Below are positions 1 to 8,037 of a DNA stretch of 64,000 nucleotides, piece after piece. The position numbers were made by a program, and so were the translations under genes. Position 1 is the stretch's first letter; every line of letters starts with the position of its first letter. The notes beneath the pieces were generated by a model. The model saw nothing but the letters and a program-made list of their open reading frames with translations. It had not been told where the DNA came from and did not search any database. Source of the DNA: UBA6168 sp964573725 (GTDB taxonomy: Bacteria; Bacteroidota; Bacteroidia; Chitinophagales; Saprospiraceae); the NCBI GenBank assembly GCA_964573725.1, contig CAZNLJ010000018.1:1-64000 (forward strand). The letters are read 5' to 3'.

Positions 1-652
1 TAAGCTCTTTGATGATATCGGAATACCTGTTACGTAACTCGCAGCGGAGTTAGGGATTATTTTATGCTATCCGATATTTCAACTGGAACAGGGCAATTTC
101 ACAATAGCATACATTGTATTTTCTTCCGTATGCTTTACCTTTCTTCCCATTCCTCAAAAACAAAGTATCGGCGTCCCATATGTTTAAGACTAGGAACCCT
201 GAAAGTCGATAACCTGACCCATATTATCTTGCCTAAGCCTCATTTGATATTTCTAAAGTATTAAGGACGTTTGGTCATCGGTGCTGTACAAAGTTTTTAC
301 CTTCCGGTAATTTTGTACCGTCACTGAGCCAACACCCTAGATGATTTACAAATTCTGGAACTTGTTGGACAGGTTTTAATTAGTTGAATACAAATTAATT
401 ATGTTCCATCTTTTCCGATTTCGAGGATTTGGAAGGTCGGCTACCTTGTATTTTGTTCCATCTACTGACAATAGACCCAACCGGAAACCTAAGTCGGCGA
501 CCAGTAGCCTTGAATTTGAATTCTATAGCTGATTCTACCGGGGTAACTTACCCGTGGGAAAAGTCTGATTGAGGCAAACCGTTTTAATATCTATATTTTC
601 ACTACTGTAACGTTTTGAAAAATGGATGAAATGAACCACTCGCTTAATTCAT
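1..652. other. AT-rich stretch without a convincing gene
   Basis: No reading frame here has the length, composition or motifs of a real protein. The longest plus frame (64-264, 66 codons) has no recognisable domain. The DNA is clearly AT-richer than the bulk of the window, like the neighbouring type VI secretion genes. It lies downstream of the minus-strand tssO-like gene, where further type VI genes would be expected, yet none is visible, so the cluster appears to stop here. It may be a degraded remnant or a long intergenic region; I see no terminator or RNA gene in it. Confidence 0.5.
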
Positions 653-1009
653 TTACCTGGAATTTCGACAAATGCTCAACTCCGTTTTCATTACTTCGAT
701 GAGGTCATCCTTTAACTTGATTTGTGTCTCCAATGCATTGCAATTGAATTGCTGACCTTTTTCATTAAGCTTCTTGATCTCTATTTCCAAAGCTCTGATC
801 CTGTTGATATAATCCTGCTGCTTGCCCTCCGCATCCATTTCGAATTCCAGCAATCTTCGTCTGAGTATCTCTTCTTCACTATTACATCGTGAAGAAAAGG
901 ACCTGTATGATGAGAAAAGTATCAGGGTATTTGTTGCCAATACAATAACGATTAGGCCCGCTATTCGGAAAATTGCGGACTGACGTTGGTTCTTGTTCAG
1001 AATCTCCAT
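653..1009 (-). CDS. tssO: Small membrane coiled-coil protein, TssO-like (type VI secretion, Bacteroidota subtype iii)
   Basis: A 118-residue protein with a short basic N-terminus opening MEILNKNQRQ, one transmembrane helix at about residues 14-36, and a charged coiled coil over roughly 45-110. TssO of the Bacteroidota-specific T6SS has the same layout: an N-terminal LNxxER/QR-like segment, one membrane helix and a coiled coil. The gene lies 66 bp downstream of the ClpV/TssH gene on the same strand, which supports the assignment. I chose the ATG at 1009; an upstream start at 1051 would add 14 non-conserved residues. The family call rests on architecture and context, not strong sequence identity, so another small coiled-coil membrane protein is possible. 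Confidence 0.45.
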   Translation of the reverse strand: MEILNKNQRQSAIFRIAGLIVIVLATNTLILFSSYRSFSSRCNSEEEILRRRLLEFEMDAEGKQQDYINRIRALEIEIKKLNEKGQQFNCNALETQIKLKDDLIEVMKTELSICRNSR

Positions 1010-1075
1010 AAAAAAACGGGAATAATATTTAATTGAATACCAGACAGTCACTACAAGGTGACAAATGCCGTGGCT

Positions 1076-3556
1076 TTAGGCTTTGGACGGGCGGCTCACA
1101 TCCCAAATCAGGTTTCCTTCATCACTGAAATCCAGCTGCACGGAATCTCCATTCGTAAGCTTGCCGGAAATGATCATTTCGGCAATCGGTGGTGTAAGAA
1201 AGGACTTGATGGCGTTCTTGAGAGGCCTTGCTCCGAAAAGTGGTGAAAAGCCGATGCGTAGGAGTTCTTCGATGATACGCTCAGAAATGGTGATTTGGAT
1301 ATTGTGCTGCTGCTTCAAGATGCTGGCAAATTTCTTGAAATGCACCTGCAATATCATACGTGCCACCGGCTCGGTTATCGGTGCGAACGGAAGAATCTGA
1401 GAGTCTACGCGACCGAGAAATTCATCCTTGAATTTACGGGTTTCCCTTAGGAAACCCTTTAATTGCTCCGGTGTCGGTTGTTTCCCGGTCTGGAATAAAT
1501 CCACAATTTTCTCAGCCCCGGCGTTGGATGTGAAGATGATGATCGCATTGGAAAAATCGGCCATCTTCCCCTGCTTGTCCTGTAGCCTGCTGTCTGTAAG
1601 CATCTGAAGGAAAATCCCGTAGATATCCGGATGCGCCTTTTCTATTTCGTCGAACAGCACAACGGAATAAGGCTGCTTCCTGACTTTATTGACCAGCAGG
1701 CCACCTTCCTCATAACCTACATAACCTGGCGGGGAACCTATAAGGGCCGCTACCGAATGCGATTCCTGGAATTCCGACATATCAAAACGAATCATGGCAT
1801 CCTCATCATCGAAGAGCAACGCAGCAATAGCCTTGGCCAACTCCGTCTTGCCGGTACCGGTGGGACCTGTGAAGAAAAATATGGCACCTGGCTCCCGGGG
1901 GTCCTTTACATTTGCCCGGAACGTCTTTAACGCTCGGGAAACAGCTTCCACCACATGATCCTGACCAATTACCCGGCTTCTCAACAACTCATCCACATTG
2001 TTGAATTTATCCTGCTCTTTGGAACGAAGACGGCCTATCGGGATACCGGAGCGGTAGGCAACGATCGACGCTACGTCCTCCTCAAGGATTTCTGTCTTTG
2101 GCTCCGCTGTCCATGCTCTTATTTTTGATAGGATTTGAGGAATCTGATAACCATCGGTATCCAATTCGTCACCTAGTTTACCAAGCAACAGCTCACTGAA
2201 TTTGTCGCGGATAACCTGCCTGAAATGAGCAGGGTCGTTCTCGGATGTTGTGCTGAAGACCTGCTCAATTTCTTCTAAGATAAATCGTGTGGTTGAGTTC
2301 ATCTGACTTGCACAGGCCATCGTAAAATCAATCAATTCTATGGCTGAAACTGGCAGGTTCTTGTCACCTATGTAACGTTTGGCTAGTTTGACCGCTTGGG
2401 AAACCGCTTCAGGCAGTACTTTTAGTCCATGAAATTCCTCGTATTTTGGAATCAGCCCCATCAACATCGTACAGGCAAGCCCTTCGTCGGGTTCTTGGAT
2501 AACCAATCGGGAAAACCTCCGGTTGAAGGCCCTGTCCTTTTCTATGAATTTCTGATATTCATGCTGCGTAGTGACACCGATGACTATCAATTCCCCCCTG
2601 GCCAATTCCGGTTTCAAGAGATTGACCACTCCTGCCCCAACAGCGCCTCGTTCATCCAATAGTATGTGTATCTCGTCAATGAAAAGAATTGCTTTGCCTT
2701 CATAGGCTTTTACAGCCTTTAATACTGCCTTCAAACGCTCTTCCACCTCGCCCTTATACGCACCCGCAACCAACCGGCCACTGACATCCAGTTCGAAAAT
2801 AACAGAGTCTTTCAATCTGCCTGGAATGACACCCTTGAGAATGTTCAGCGCCAATCCACCCACCAAAGCGGTTTTTCCTACTCCGGGTTCACCTACAATC
2901 AATACGTTGGGCGATAGCCGCTTACTCAGTATTTCCACTAACTGCTTCAATTCCCGGTCGCGGCCGATCAATGGATCTATTTTCCCCAATCTGGCAAGAG
3001 CAGTCAAATCATCACAATACTTTTGGAGTATCTGCTGTTCTGCGGCTGATTTTGAACTCATAGAACTTTCCCCGGAGCTTGACGTGGCTTTTTCACCCTG
3101 TAATAGCTTGCCCGTATTCTTATCCCGCCATTCAATGATTTCATACAATGCCAACGGCATCCGGCGAATAACATCTGCCGTAAAACCGACTTCCGGGGTA
3201 CATATGGCCTCCAATAGGTCCAACGGATTGATTTCATCCTGCCCATATCTGAAGCAAAGCTTTTGAACCTCCTTGATTACCGCTATGAGGCGTTCATCAG
3301 GAGCCAATACGGGAACGTATCGTGTTGCTTTGGAATACTTTTCGATATGGACAGTCACCCACCTGATGATTTCAAATGGGTCTCTGTCAATCTGGCCCAA
3401 GAAAGCATGTAGGCCCACATCCTCATTCATCAAAGCGGATAACAAATGACTCACCCCAAATGACGTATGGCCATGCTCTTCCGCTAACTTTTCCGCCAAC
3501 CTGAGCGCGGCTTTTGATGTACTTGAGAAAATATAATCCGTGGAATTCATTATCAT
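1076..3556 (-). CDS. tssH: Type VI secretion AAA+ ATPase TssH (ClpV)
   Basis: A two-ring Clp/Hsp100 ATPase of 826 residues. In the T6SS this hexamer disassembles the contracted TssBC sheath in the cytoplasm. A Clp N-domain (about 1-145) opens with a GHTSFGVSHLL segment. AAA-1 has Walker A GEPGVGKT at 222-229 and Walker B LFIDEIH; AAA-2 has GPTGTGKT at 564-571 and VVLFDEIEKAH; a Clp C-terminal domain follows. The region between the ATPase domains is short compared with the long middle coiled coil of ClpB, and the N-domain resembles Bacteroidota TssH, so I prefer ClpV over ClpB. The ATG at 3556 has GGAAG eight bases upstream; a TTG at 3571 is the alternative. The gene is AT-rich relative to the window. 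No TssB, C, K or other sheath or baseplate gene is present. Confidence 0.8.
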   Translation of the reverse strand: MIMNSTDYIFSSTSKAALRLAEKLAEEHGHTSFGVSHLLSALMNEDVGLHAFLGQIDRDPFEIIRWVTVHIEKYSKATRYVPVLAPDERLIAVIKEVQKLCFRYGQDEINPLDLLEAICTPEVGFTADVIRRMPLALYEIIEWRDKNTGKLLQGEKATSSSGESSMSSKSAAEQQILQKYCDDLTALARLGKIDPLIGRDRELKQLVEILSKRLSPNVLIVGEPGVGKTALVGGLALNILKGVIPGRLKDSVIFELDVSGRLVAGAYKGEVEERLKAVLKAVKAYEGKAILFIDEIHILLDERGAVGAGVVNLLKPELARGELIVIGVTTQHEYQKFIEKDRAFNRRFSRLVIQEPDEGLACTMLMGLIPKYEEFHGLKVLPEAVSQAVKLAKRYIGDKNLPVSAIELIDFTMACASQMNSTTRFILEEIEQVFSTTSENDPAHFRQVIRDKFSELLLGKLGDELDTDGYQIPQILSKIRAWTAEPKTEILEEDVASIVAYRSGIPIGRLRSKEQDKFNNVDELLRSRVIGQDHVVEAVSRALKTFRANVKDPREPGAIFFFTGPTGTGKTELAKAIAALLFDDEDAMIRFDMSEFQESHSVAALIGSPPGYVGYEEGGLLVNKVRKQPYSVVLFDEIEKAHPDIYGIFLQMLTDSRLQDKQGKMADFSNAIIIFTSNAGAEKIVDLFQTGKQPTPEQLKGFLRETRKFKDEFLGRVDSQILPFAPITEPVARMILQVHFKKFASILKQQHNIQITISERIIEELLRIGFSPLFGARPLKNAIKSFLTPPIAEMIISGKLTNGDSVQLDFSDEGNLIWDVSRPSKA

Positions 3557-4236
3557 TAATTTGACTTCCAACTTTACAACAACAGGGTGTCTCCGGCCCC
3601 ATGCTATGCCCTTTTTTGTTTCAGCCCAAATAACCTAAGACCACTACTATGTTACAAATGTTTTCTTATTGAAATTCCTGATAAAATAACAAAAGAAAAT
3701 CAGCAACAAGGAAGAGCTTAAGAATTTGGTAAAAGATAGGGATGCATATGGTTACGCTCGCCAAAAGCGATTCATACCCTGCCACTTTCCATTTCCTACG
3801 CAAGAATTACGCAGTTTATATATAAGGCTTGGACTGTTCCTCTGGCTGTCAAGAACCAGTCGCGCTCGATTAGCAAGCCGGAGAAGGAAAATGATGCATG
3901 GAAGATGCCGCTTACCAAATATTATAGAATCTGGGACTTGAGACCTATTCTTGAAAAATATCCCCAACTAAAGTAAGCGCAGGATTGAAATGGTAAACCT
4001 GAGTAGTAGCAGGCTGATATTATAAAATAAATTGACCGATAAAGATGTAATGATTTTTTCTTTAATCGACAGATGGCAGCATCGGACACCATGTTGGTCT
4101 TATTCGGTCGATGCGGACAATCAGATAAGCCTACTGTCGTTATCTATCGTTAATGATCGTAATAAATCGCCGCGCAATTCATTATCTTGAAATCAAAAAG
4201 AAAAGCAATATATTACAATAAATTATTTTTATTTTC
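3557..4236. other. AT-rich intergenic region with a possible gene remnant
   Basis: About 680 bp between the antiterminator gene and tssH, low in GC. The plus strand holds an open frame from about 3739 to a TAA at 3974-3976 with no start codon. Its last 30 codons read like a natural protein end (KMPLTKYYRIWDLRPIL...), which suggests a decayed gene of unknown type. As the leader of tssH it could contain that gene's promoter, but I find no clear TAnnTTTG box close to the start. Confidence 0.35.
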
Positions 4237-4758
4237 CTAATTAACCGGACAACCCACCATACGAACCTGATCCGATCCCACCGCCACTTCGGCGAAACAT
4301 CCAAGACTCGGAAACGAGATCCGCAACTTATCCCCACTTTTCTCGCTGACAACTCTTCCCCGCATACCCGCCATGGGTCCGCTGAAGACTTCGACCGCTT
4401 GCCCTACCTGCAACTGCTCGCTCGTGATGGTCACCGGAAGCGATAATCCCGCCAACCGACGGACCCATGCCACCTCCTGCGGCGTAAGCACCGCCAGCCG
4501 GCCACCAAACTCGAGGAACCGGTACACAAGTTGTTCCTCGTACACTTCGTTCATCCGCCGTGGATCACCTGCCAGAAAGACATAATTGGGAAAAAGCACG
4601 ATGTCCACCCATTTCTTCCGATCGCTCCACTGCCTCAGTTGCCGCTGTATAGGGACACAGGTCTCGAACCCGCGTGCCTCGAGGCGTAGACCTACCTTTC
4701 TTTCTGATTTGGGCTGGACAATGAGTACATGCCACTTGGTTGATTGATGGTTTTGCAT
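4237..4758 (-). CDS. NusG-like specialised antitermination protein (UpxY/RfaH type)
   Basis: A 173-residue protein with an NGN domain: KWHVLIVQPKSERKV at about 8-22, then a VPIQRQLRQWSDRKKWVDIVLFP stretch split around the conserved basic W-K-W region, and NYVFL. A KOW-like C-terminal domain follows with GPMAGMRGRVV. Such proteins bind RNA polymerase and let it read through terminators of particular long operons. In Bacteroidota the UpxY members usually head capsule operons, but no polysaccharide gene is near. The next gene in the same direction is tssH, 680 bp away, so control of the type VI genes is an inference. I chose the ATG at 4758 because the homologous region starts just after it; 4842 is the farthest alternative. 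Confidence 0.75.
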   Translation of the reverse strand: MQNHQSTKWHVLIVQPKSERKVGLRLEARGFETCVPIQRQLRQWSDRKKWVDIVLFPNYVFLAGDPRRMNEVYEEQLVYRFLEFGGRLAVLTPQEVAWVRRLAGLSLPVTITSEQLQVGQAVEVFSGPMAGMRGRVVSEKSGDKLRISFPSLGCFAEVAVGSDQVRMVGCPVN

Positions 4759-5240
4759 GATTATTCGTGGGTTGTAGCTTCTTCGGGCGTTAAGTCGGTA
4801 CCGGTCGACCGAACTTATGCATTTCTTCCGTAGGCTCACCAATAAATGGGGATAAGTAAATACGGTCTCGATTTGTACCTTAGTGGTAATTACCTATGTG
4901 GTAACCGAATCTGCGGCAGGTCGACTCAATCCGACCATCGATGCATTTACTTCGTAATATGTAGTCCCGCGCTACGGCTTCGCCGCCCCGACTCCCAGCC
5001 TGCCGGACTATCGTCCGGACCGGCCGGGAACAGGAAGCCATCTGTTTTTTTGAGGATGGTGCTTTGCCGCGCAGCAGGGTTCTTGATTCGCCTCCTGCTA
5101 TGGACTTGTCCGCACCGCAGCTCTTGGAACCGCTACAAACATCGGTCTGCGGCCGCCGTACGGATAGGACAAATCGCGCATCCGACCGGATTTTCCAATC
5201 ATTATCCCGGTCGGCCGCTTCCTCCTCGGCTACAGGCTGC
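4759..5240. other. Intergenic region at a composition boundary
   Basis: No convincing gene. Composition changes here from the AT-rich type VI region to the GC-rich remainder. A short perfect hairpin, CCGGAC-TATC-GTCCGG (5003-5018), lies downstream of the minus-strand frameshifted gene and may act in termination, although no T-run follows. Frames of 130-140 codons exist on both strands but have unnatural, arginine- and cysteine-rich composition. Confidence 0.4.
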
Positions 5241-5674
5241 TTAACCGCGCCGCACCCGCTGTTGGAGGCGATACCCCAGCCAGGCCATCGGCAGGTAGGC
5301 AACCGTCAGGTCCAGGATGTTGAACCACAGGGGGCGGGAATCATCCGGACGGCCAGCACGCCTCCTGCCAGGAAGACCGAACCGATGAGCATGGCTCCCC
5401 GGAGCTTGTGCCGGCGCATCCACAGGGCCGCAAGGAAACCGGCCGCCAAGGTGCCCGAAGCATGCGCCAGAAAGGGCATGACGAAATGTCGGGGCCGCAT
5501 CAGGTGATGGCTTTGCGCCAATCCCTCCGCTGTCGTGAAATCGGCTCCGGGCGGCGGCGGTATCAAATACCCGCCGACCTGGATCAGCATCAGGTTCAGC
5601 GCACTGCCGACGAAAATGGCCACCAGGACCGCCGCCAGCCCAAGCAGGAAGTTCTTCATGTCAAGGCTTTTCAT
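5241..5674 (-). pseudogene. Four-helix membrane protein gene split by a one-base frameshift
   Basis: The first frame encodes a hydrophobic protein starting MKNFLLGLAAVLVAIF with conserved-looking IPPPPGADF, MRPRHFVMPFLAHASGTL and AVRMIPAP segments. The expected continuation, LWFNILDLTVAYLPMAWLG, lies in another frame and ends at 5241. Both halves match the layout of a small Bacteroidota membrane protein family of about 140 residues and four helices, function unknown. The break is at a run of five G (5330-5334 on the plus strand); one more base there restores one uninterrupted protein. This may be a genuine mutation, a phase-variable tract or an assembly error. Starts at 5674 and 5659 are both possible. 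The gene is divergent from the zinc ribbon gene. Confidence 0.65.
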
Positions 5675-5748
5675 GCTGTGAAAAAAGTCCGATATTGCAA
5701 TACCAAGACTTAGGAATATCCGGTTTATCACCAACCGTCCCATCCATT

Positions 5749-6015
5749 ATGCAAGATAAGAAAAACAAACGCTGCCAAAGTTGCGGCATGCCGCTGAAAA
5801 AGTCGCCCGGCGGAGGCGGCACCCTCGCCGATGGCACCATCAGCGATACCTATTGCGCCTATTGCTTTGGCGACGGCGCTTTCCTCCAACCGAATATCAG
5901 CGCCTACGACATGCAGGCCTTCGTCCGGAACAAACTGAAGGAAATGGGATTCCCCGGCTTCCTCGCCGCTTTCCTTTCCCGGGATATCCCGAAGCTGGAC
6001 CGCTGGAAATCATGA
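5749..6015 (+). CDS. Small putative zinc ribbon protein
   Basis: An 88-residue protein with two cysteine pairs, CQSCGMPL at about residue 8 and YCAYCFGDG at about 35, which is the pattern of the putative zinc ribbon family found in many bacteria and archaea. The rest is a helical tail with FVRNKLKEMGFP. It probably binds one zinc ion; no biochemical role is established for the family to my knowledge. The ATG at 5749 directly precedes MQDKKNKRC and is preferred over an upstream start at 5695. It is divergent from the frameshifted membrane gene with a 74-bp gap. Confidence 0.7.
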   Translation: MQDKKNKRCQSCGMPLKKSPGGGGTLADGTISDTYCAYCFGDGAFLQPNISAYDMQAFVRNKLKEMGFPGFLAAFLSRDIPKLDRWKS

Positions 6016-6106
6016 TTGCACCCCCTGGCGGCAGCTCGCCGCTGCCGCCGAAAAAGTCCTCGGCGACATGGGTATGTGCCCCCTACCAGGGGGATACCCT
6101 CCCGGC

Positions 6107-6832
6107 TTACCGGTCCAGGCGGTAGTTGGCCCGCAGGTATGTCCGCCATGCGCCCGGATGATGCCCGCCATGGGAAAACAACCAGCGCTCGGCATCGAAC
6201 CCGCTGCATCCCAGCCGCTCCCCCAACAGGTCGATGAATACGCAAAACGATTCGTAATCCTGGCTGCTGTTTTCATCATTCACCCAGTTCCCGGTGAAAC
6301 GGACCACCGGTCGACCCGCCAACAGATTGACGGATTTCCCCACCCACTGGTCCATGATGTAGCCGTTCAGGTCGTGGGCCAGGAAACAGATCAGCTTGGT
6401 GAAATACCCGGTCCCGAGACCCGGCAGCTTACCGGCCAGCCGGCGCTGTTTCAATGCCTCGAAAGCCTGCTGTCGGGTTCGGATGTGGCCGGACCGTAAT
6501 TTTTCCACGATCGGCTCCAGCTCTTTATATCGCTCCATCAGCAACAGGCCATGGTCGCGCCGCATGCCGCCCCAGGAAAGAATGGCAGCCAAGACGGACA
6601 GGTGGTCATTGCTGCTGTCCCGACAATATTCCATCAAATCGTAGCGCTGGAATCGACGGTCCAACGCTTCGGGCTCCCTCAATCGGTCCGGTCCCAATAC
6701 ATAGTTCGCCCACTTAAGCGAATTGTTGCCGAGGTACCGATTGCCGGGATCGCCTAGCTCCCTGAGTTTCTTGAAATGTGTCTCGTTCATTGTGTTTACC
6801 TGTTTGGTGGTGGTTGTCTGTGCAAGCTGCAT
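6107..6832 (-). CDS. OGG-fold (HhH-GPD-like) DNA glycosylase-like protein
   Basis: About 240 residues, with a helix-hairpin-helix-like segment LPGLGTGYFTKLICFL followed about 15 residues later by YIMDQW. The order HhH then aspartate is that of HhH-GPD base-excision glycosylases. The protein resembles a bacterial family described as 8-oxoguanine-glycosylase-fold proteins. At least one DNA glycosylase with a similar fold has been reported as an antiphage enzyme acting on modified phage bases; whether this protein belongs to that group cannot be decided here. The start is uncertain: ATG at 6832 (shown), GTG at 6838, or ATG at 6790, where the globular part begins. No defence genes surround it. 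Substrate unknown. Confidence 0.6.
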   Translation of the reverse strand: MQLAQTTTTKQVNTMNETHFKKLRELGDPGNRYLGNNSLKWANYVLGPDRLREPEALDRRFQRYDLMEYCRDSSNDHLSVLAAILSWGGMRRDHGLLLMERYKELEPIVEKLRSGHIRTRQQAFEALKQRRLAGKLPGLGTGYFTKLICFLAHDLNGYIMDQWVGKSVNLLAGRPVVRFTGNWVNDENSSQDYESFCVFIDLLGERLGCSGFDAERWLFSHGGHHPGAWRTYLRANYRLDR

Positions 6833-6942
6833 TTCCACCTAAAAATACCTCCTCCCTGCCCCATGTCCACCATTTCTCACGGACTTTCCGGTGATTAACC
6901 GGTTTGCCGATTTCCTCACCGAAATCCTCCCCCCGGAAACAC

Positions 6943-6970
6943 GACAGCCCTGCCGCATGGCAAGGCTGTC
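6943..6970 (-). terminator. Possible terminator hairpin downstream of a lipoprotein gene
   Basis: GACAGCC pairs with GGCTGTC around an inner TGCC/GGCA stem with loop GCAT, separated by single mismatched bases. It lies 60 bp past the stop of the minus-strand lipoprotein gene. There is no clear T-run after it, so it may instead be an RNA-stabilising hairpin. Confidence 0.35.
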
Positions 6971-7029
6971 GGGTAAGGTCCGTGGTTCTCCGGCCGGCCA
7001 AGGTACCTACTTCCGGCCGGCCAAGGCCG

Positions 7030-7698
7030 TCAGAGTCCCAGGTTCTTTTCCACCGTCTGCAACCAGGCGGCGATATCCTTGGCGGCCAGGCTCTGGTTCT
7101 CCTGCTCGACGGCACCGGATAGCTTCAGCACCACCGGCTGGTACAGCTCCTTGTAGGCCGTGGAGAAGTTCGGACGTGTCTCGTTGGACATCTCGCCGGC
7201 CTTGCCGTCCCCGCAGCCGTTGCTGAAGTCGTATTCGACCGTCTGCCGATGGAAGGCGACCAGGCGGAGCGTCCCTTCCGCCGCCGGCTGAAGGACCTCC
7301 TCCGACAACATGCCTTTGGCCGCCCCTTCGATCCGCTTGAAATGGGAGACCACCTCCTCGGCCGTCAACCGGACCAGTTCCCCGGTCGCTGCTGCGGACA
7401 GCCGGGTGAGCTGGTCCAGCTCCAACATGCCCTCCTCCGGAAGGGCAACGGCCGGCTGGTCGCTGATATCATAGCTCCGGACCACCCCCTCGTTGTCCAA
7501 TACCCAACCGAATCGCTCCCCGGTCTGCGGGTGTACGTATTCGCATTGGAACAGCAGGGGTTGCTTGACCTGCGTCCGAAGATATTCGGCCGCATCAAAC
7601 GGGGCGGCGGATACGGGTGTGATGTCATCCTTTTCACAACCCACTAAAAACAGAAGCGCACTGCTCACGAACAAGACAGGTAAAATTCGCATTTTCAT
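7030..7698 (-). CDS. Uncharacterised lipoprotein
   Basis: A 222-residue protein with a lipoprotein signal peptide: MKMRILPVLFVSSALLFLVGC, cleavage before Cys21. The mature part is followed by a flexible acidic linker (EKDDITPVS) and a globular domain containing two further cysteines (FQCEYVHP and SNGCGDG), which could form a disulfide. I do not recognise a family. Placement in the periplasm or on the outer membrane follows from the lipobox. The ATG at 7698 is chosen because it gives a normal n-region. It is divergent from the secreted protein at 8038 with a 340-bp intergenic region in which I see no other gene. Confidence 0.7.
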   Translation of the reverse strand: MKMRILPVLFVSSALLFLVGCEKDDITPVSAAPFDAAEYLRTQVKQPLLFQCEYVHPQTGERFGWVLDNEGVVRSYDISDQPAVALPEEGMLELDQLTRLSAAATGELVRLTAEEVVSHFKRIEGAAKGMLSEEVLQPAAEGTLRLVAFHRQTVEYDFSNGCGDGKAGEMSNETRPNFSTAYKELYQPVVLKLSGAVEQENQSLAAKDIAAWLQTVEKNLGL

Positions 7699-8037
7699 GA
7701 CGGTTGTTGTTGGCCGTACCACCGACAATTCCCCTCCGTGGAGGGATCTTCCCGGCCGGTCCGGTGAGGAAATTGACGAACGGGCAGTTCCGGATCCCGG
7801 ATTCCATCCATACTACCACTTGCGGCGGTTGGTCGGTGGGTCCGCACTTATTCCGGTCTCCCGGCAAACAAAATTACAGGCTAATGAAATAATCCTGTGC
7901 AAAAATTGTTCATCTAAGGACGCGGATTGCCGGATTTTACGGAATTTTCCTGTCTGATTGAAATTTTCGTCGGATGACCGGCGCCGCTGCGCTGCCTTCC
8001 ATCCGGTCTATCCCGCACCGACCGCCAATACCTTTTC

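Noticed and set aside
64..264. 66-codon plus frame at the left edge
   Set aside because: No domain, no neighbours on that strand, and composition consistent with chance in AT-rich DNA.
1076..3556. Housekeeping disaggregase ClpB
   Set aside because: The middle region is shorter than in ClpB, the N-domain fits Bacteroidota TssH, and a TssO-like gene follows.
4880..5302. 140-codon minus frame
   Set aside because: Overlaps the end of the frameshifted membrane gene in another frame and has unnatural Arg/Ser/Cys-rich composition.
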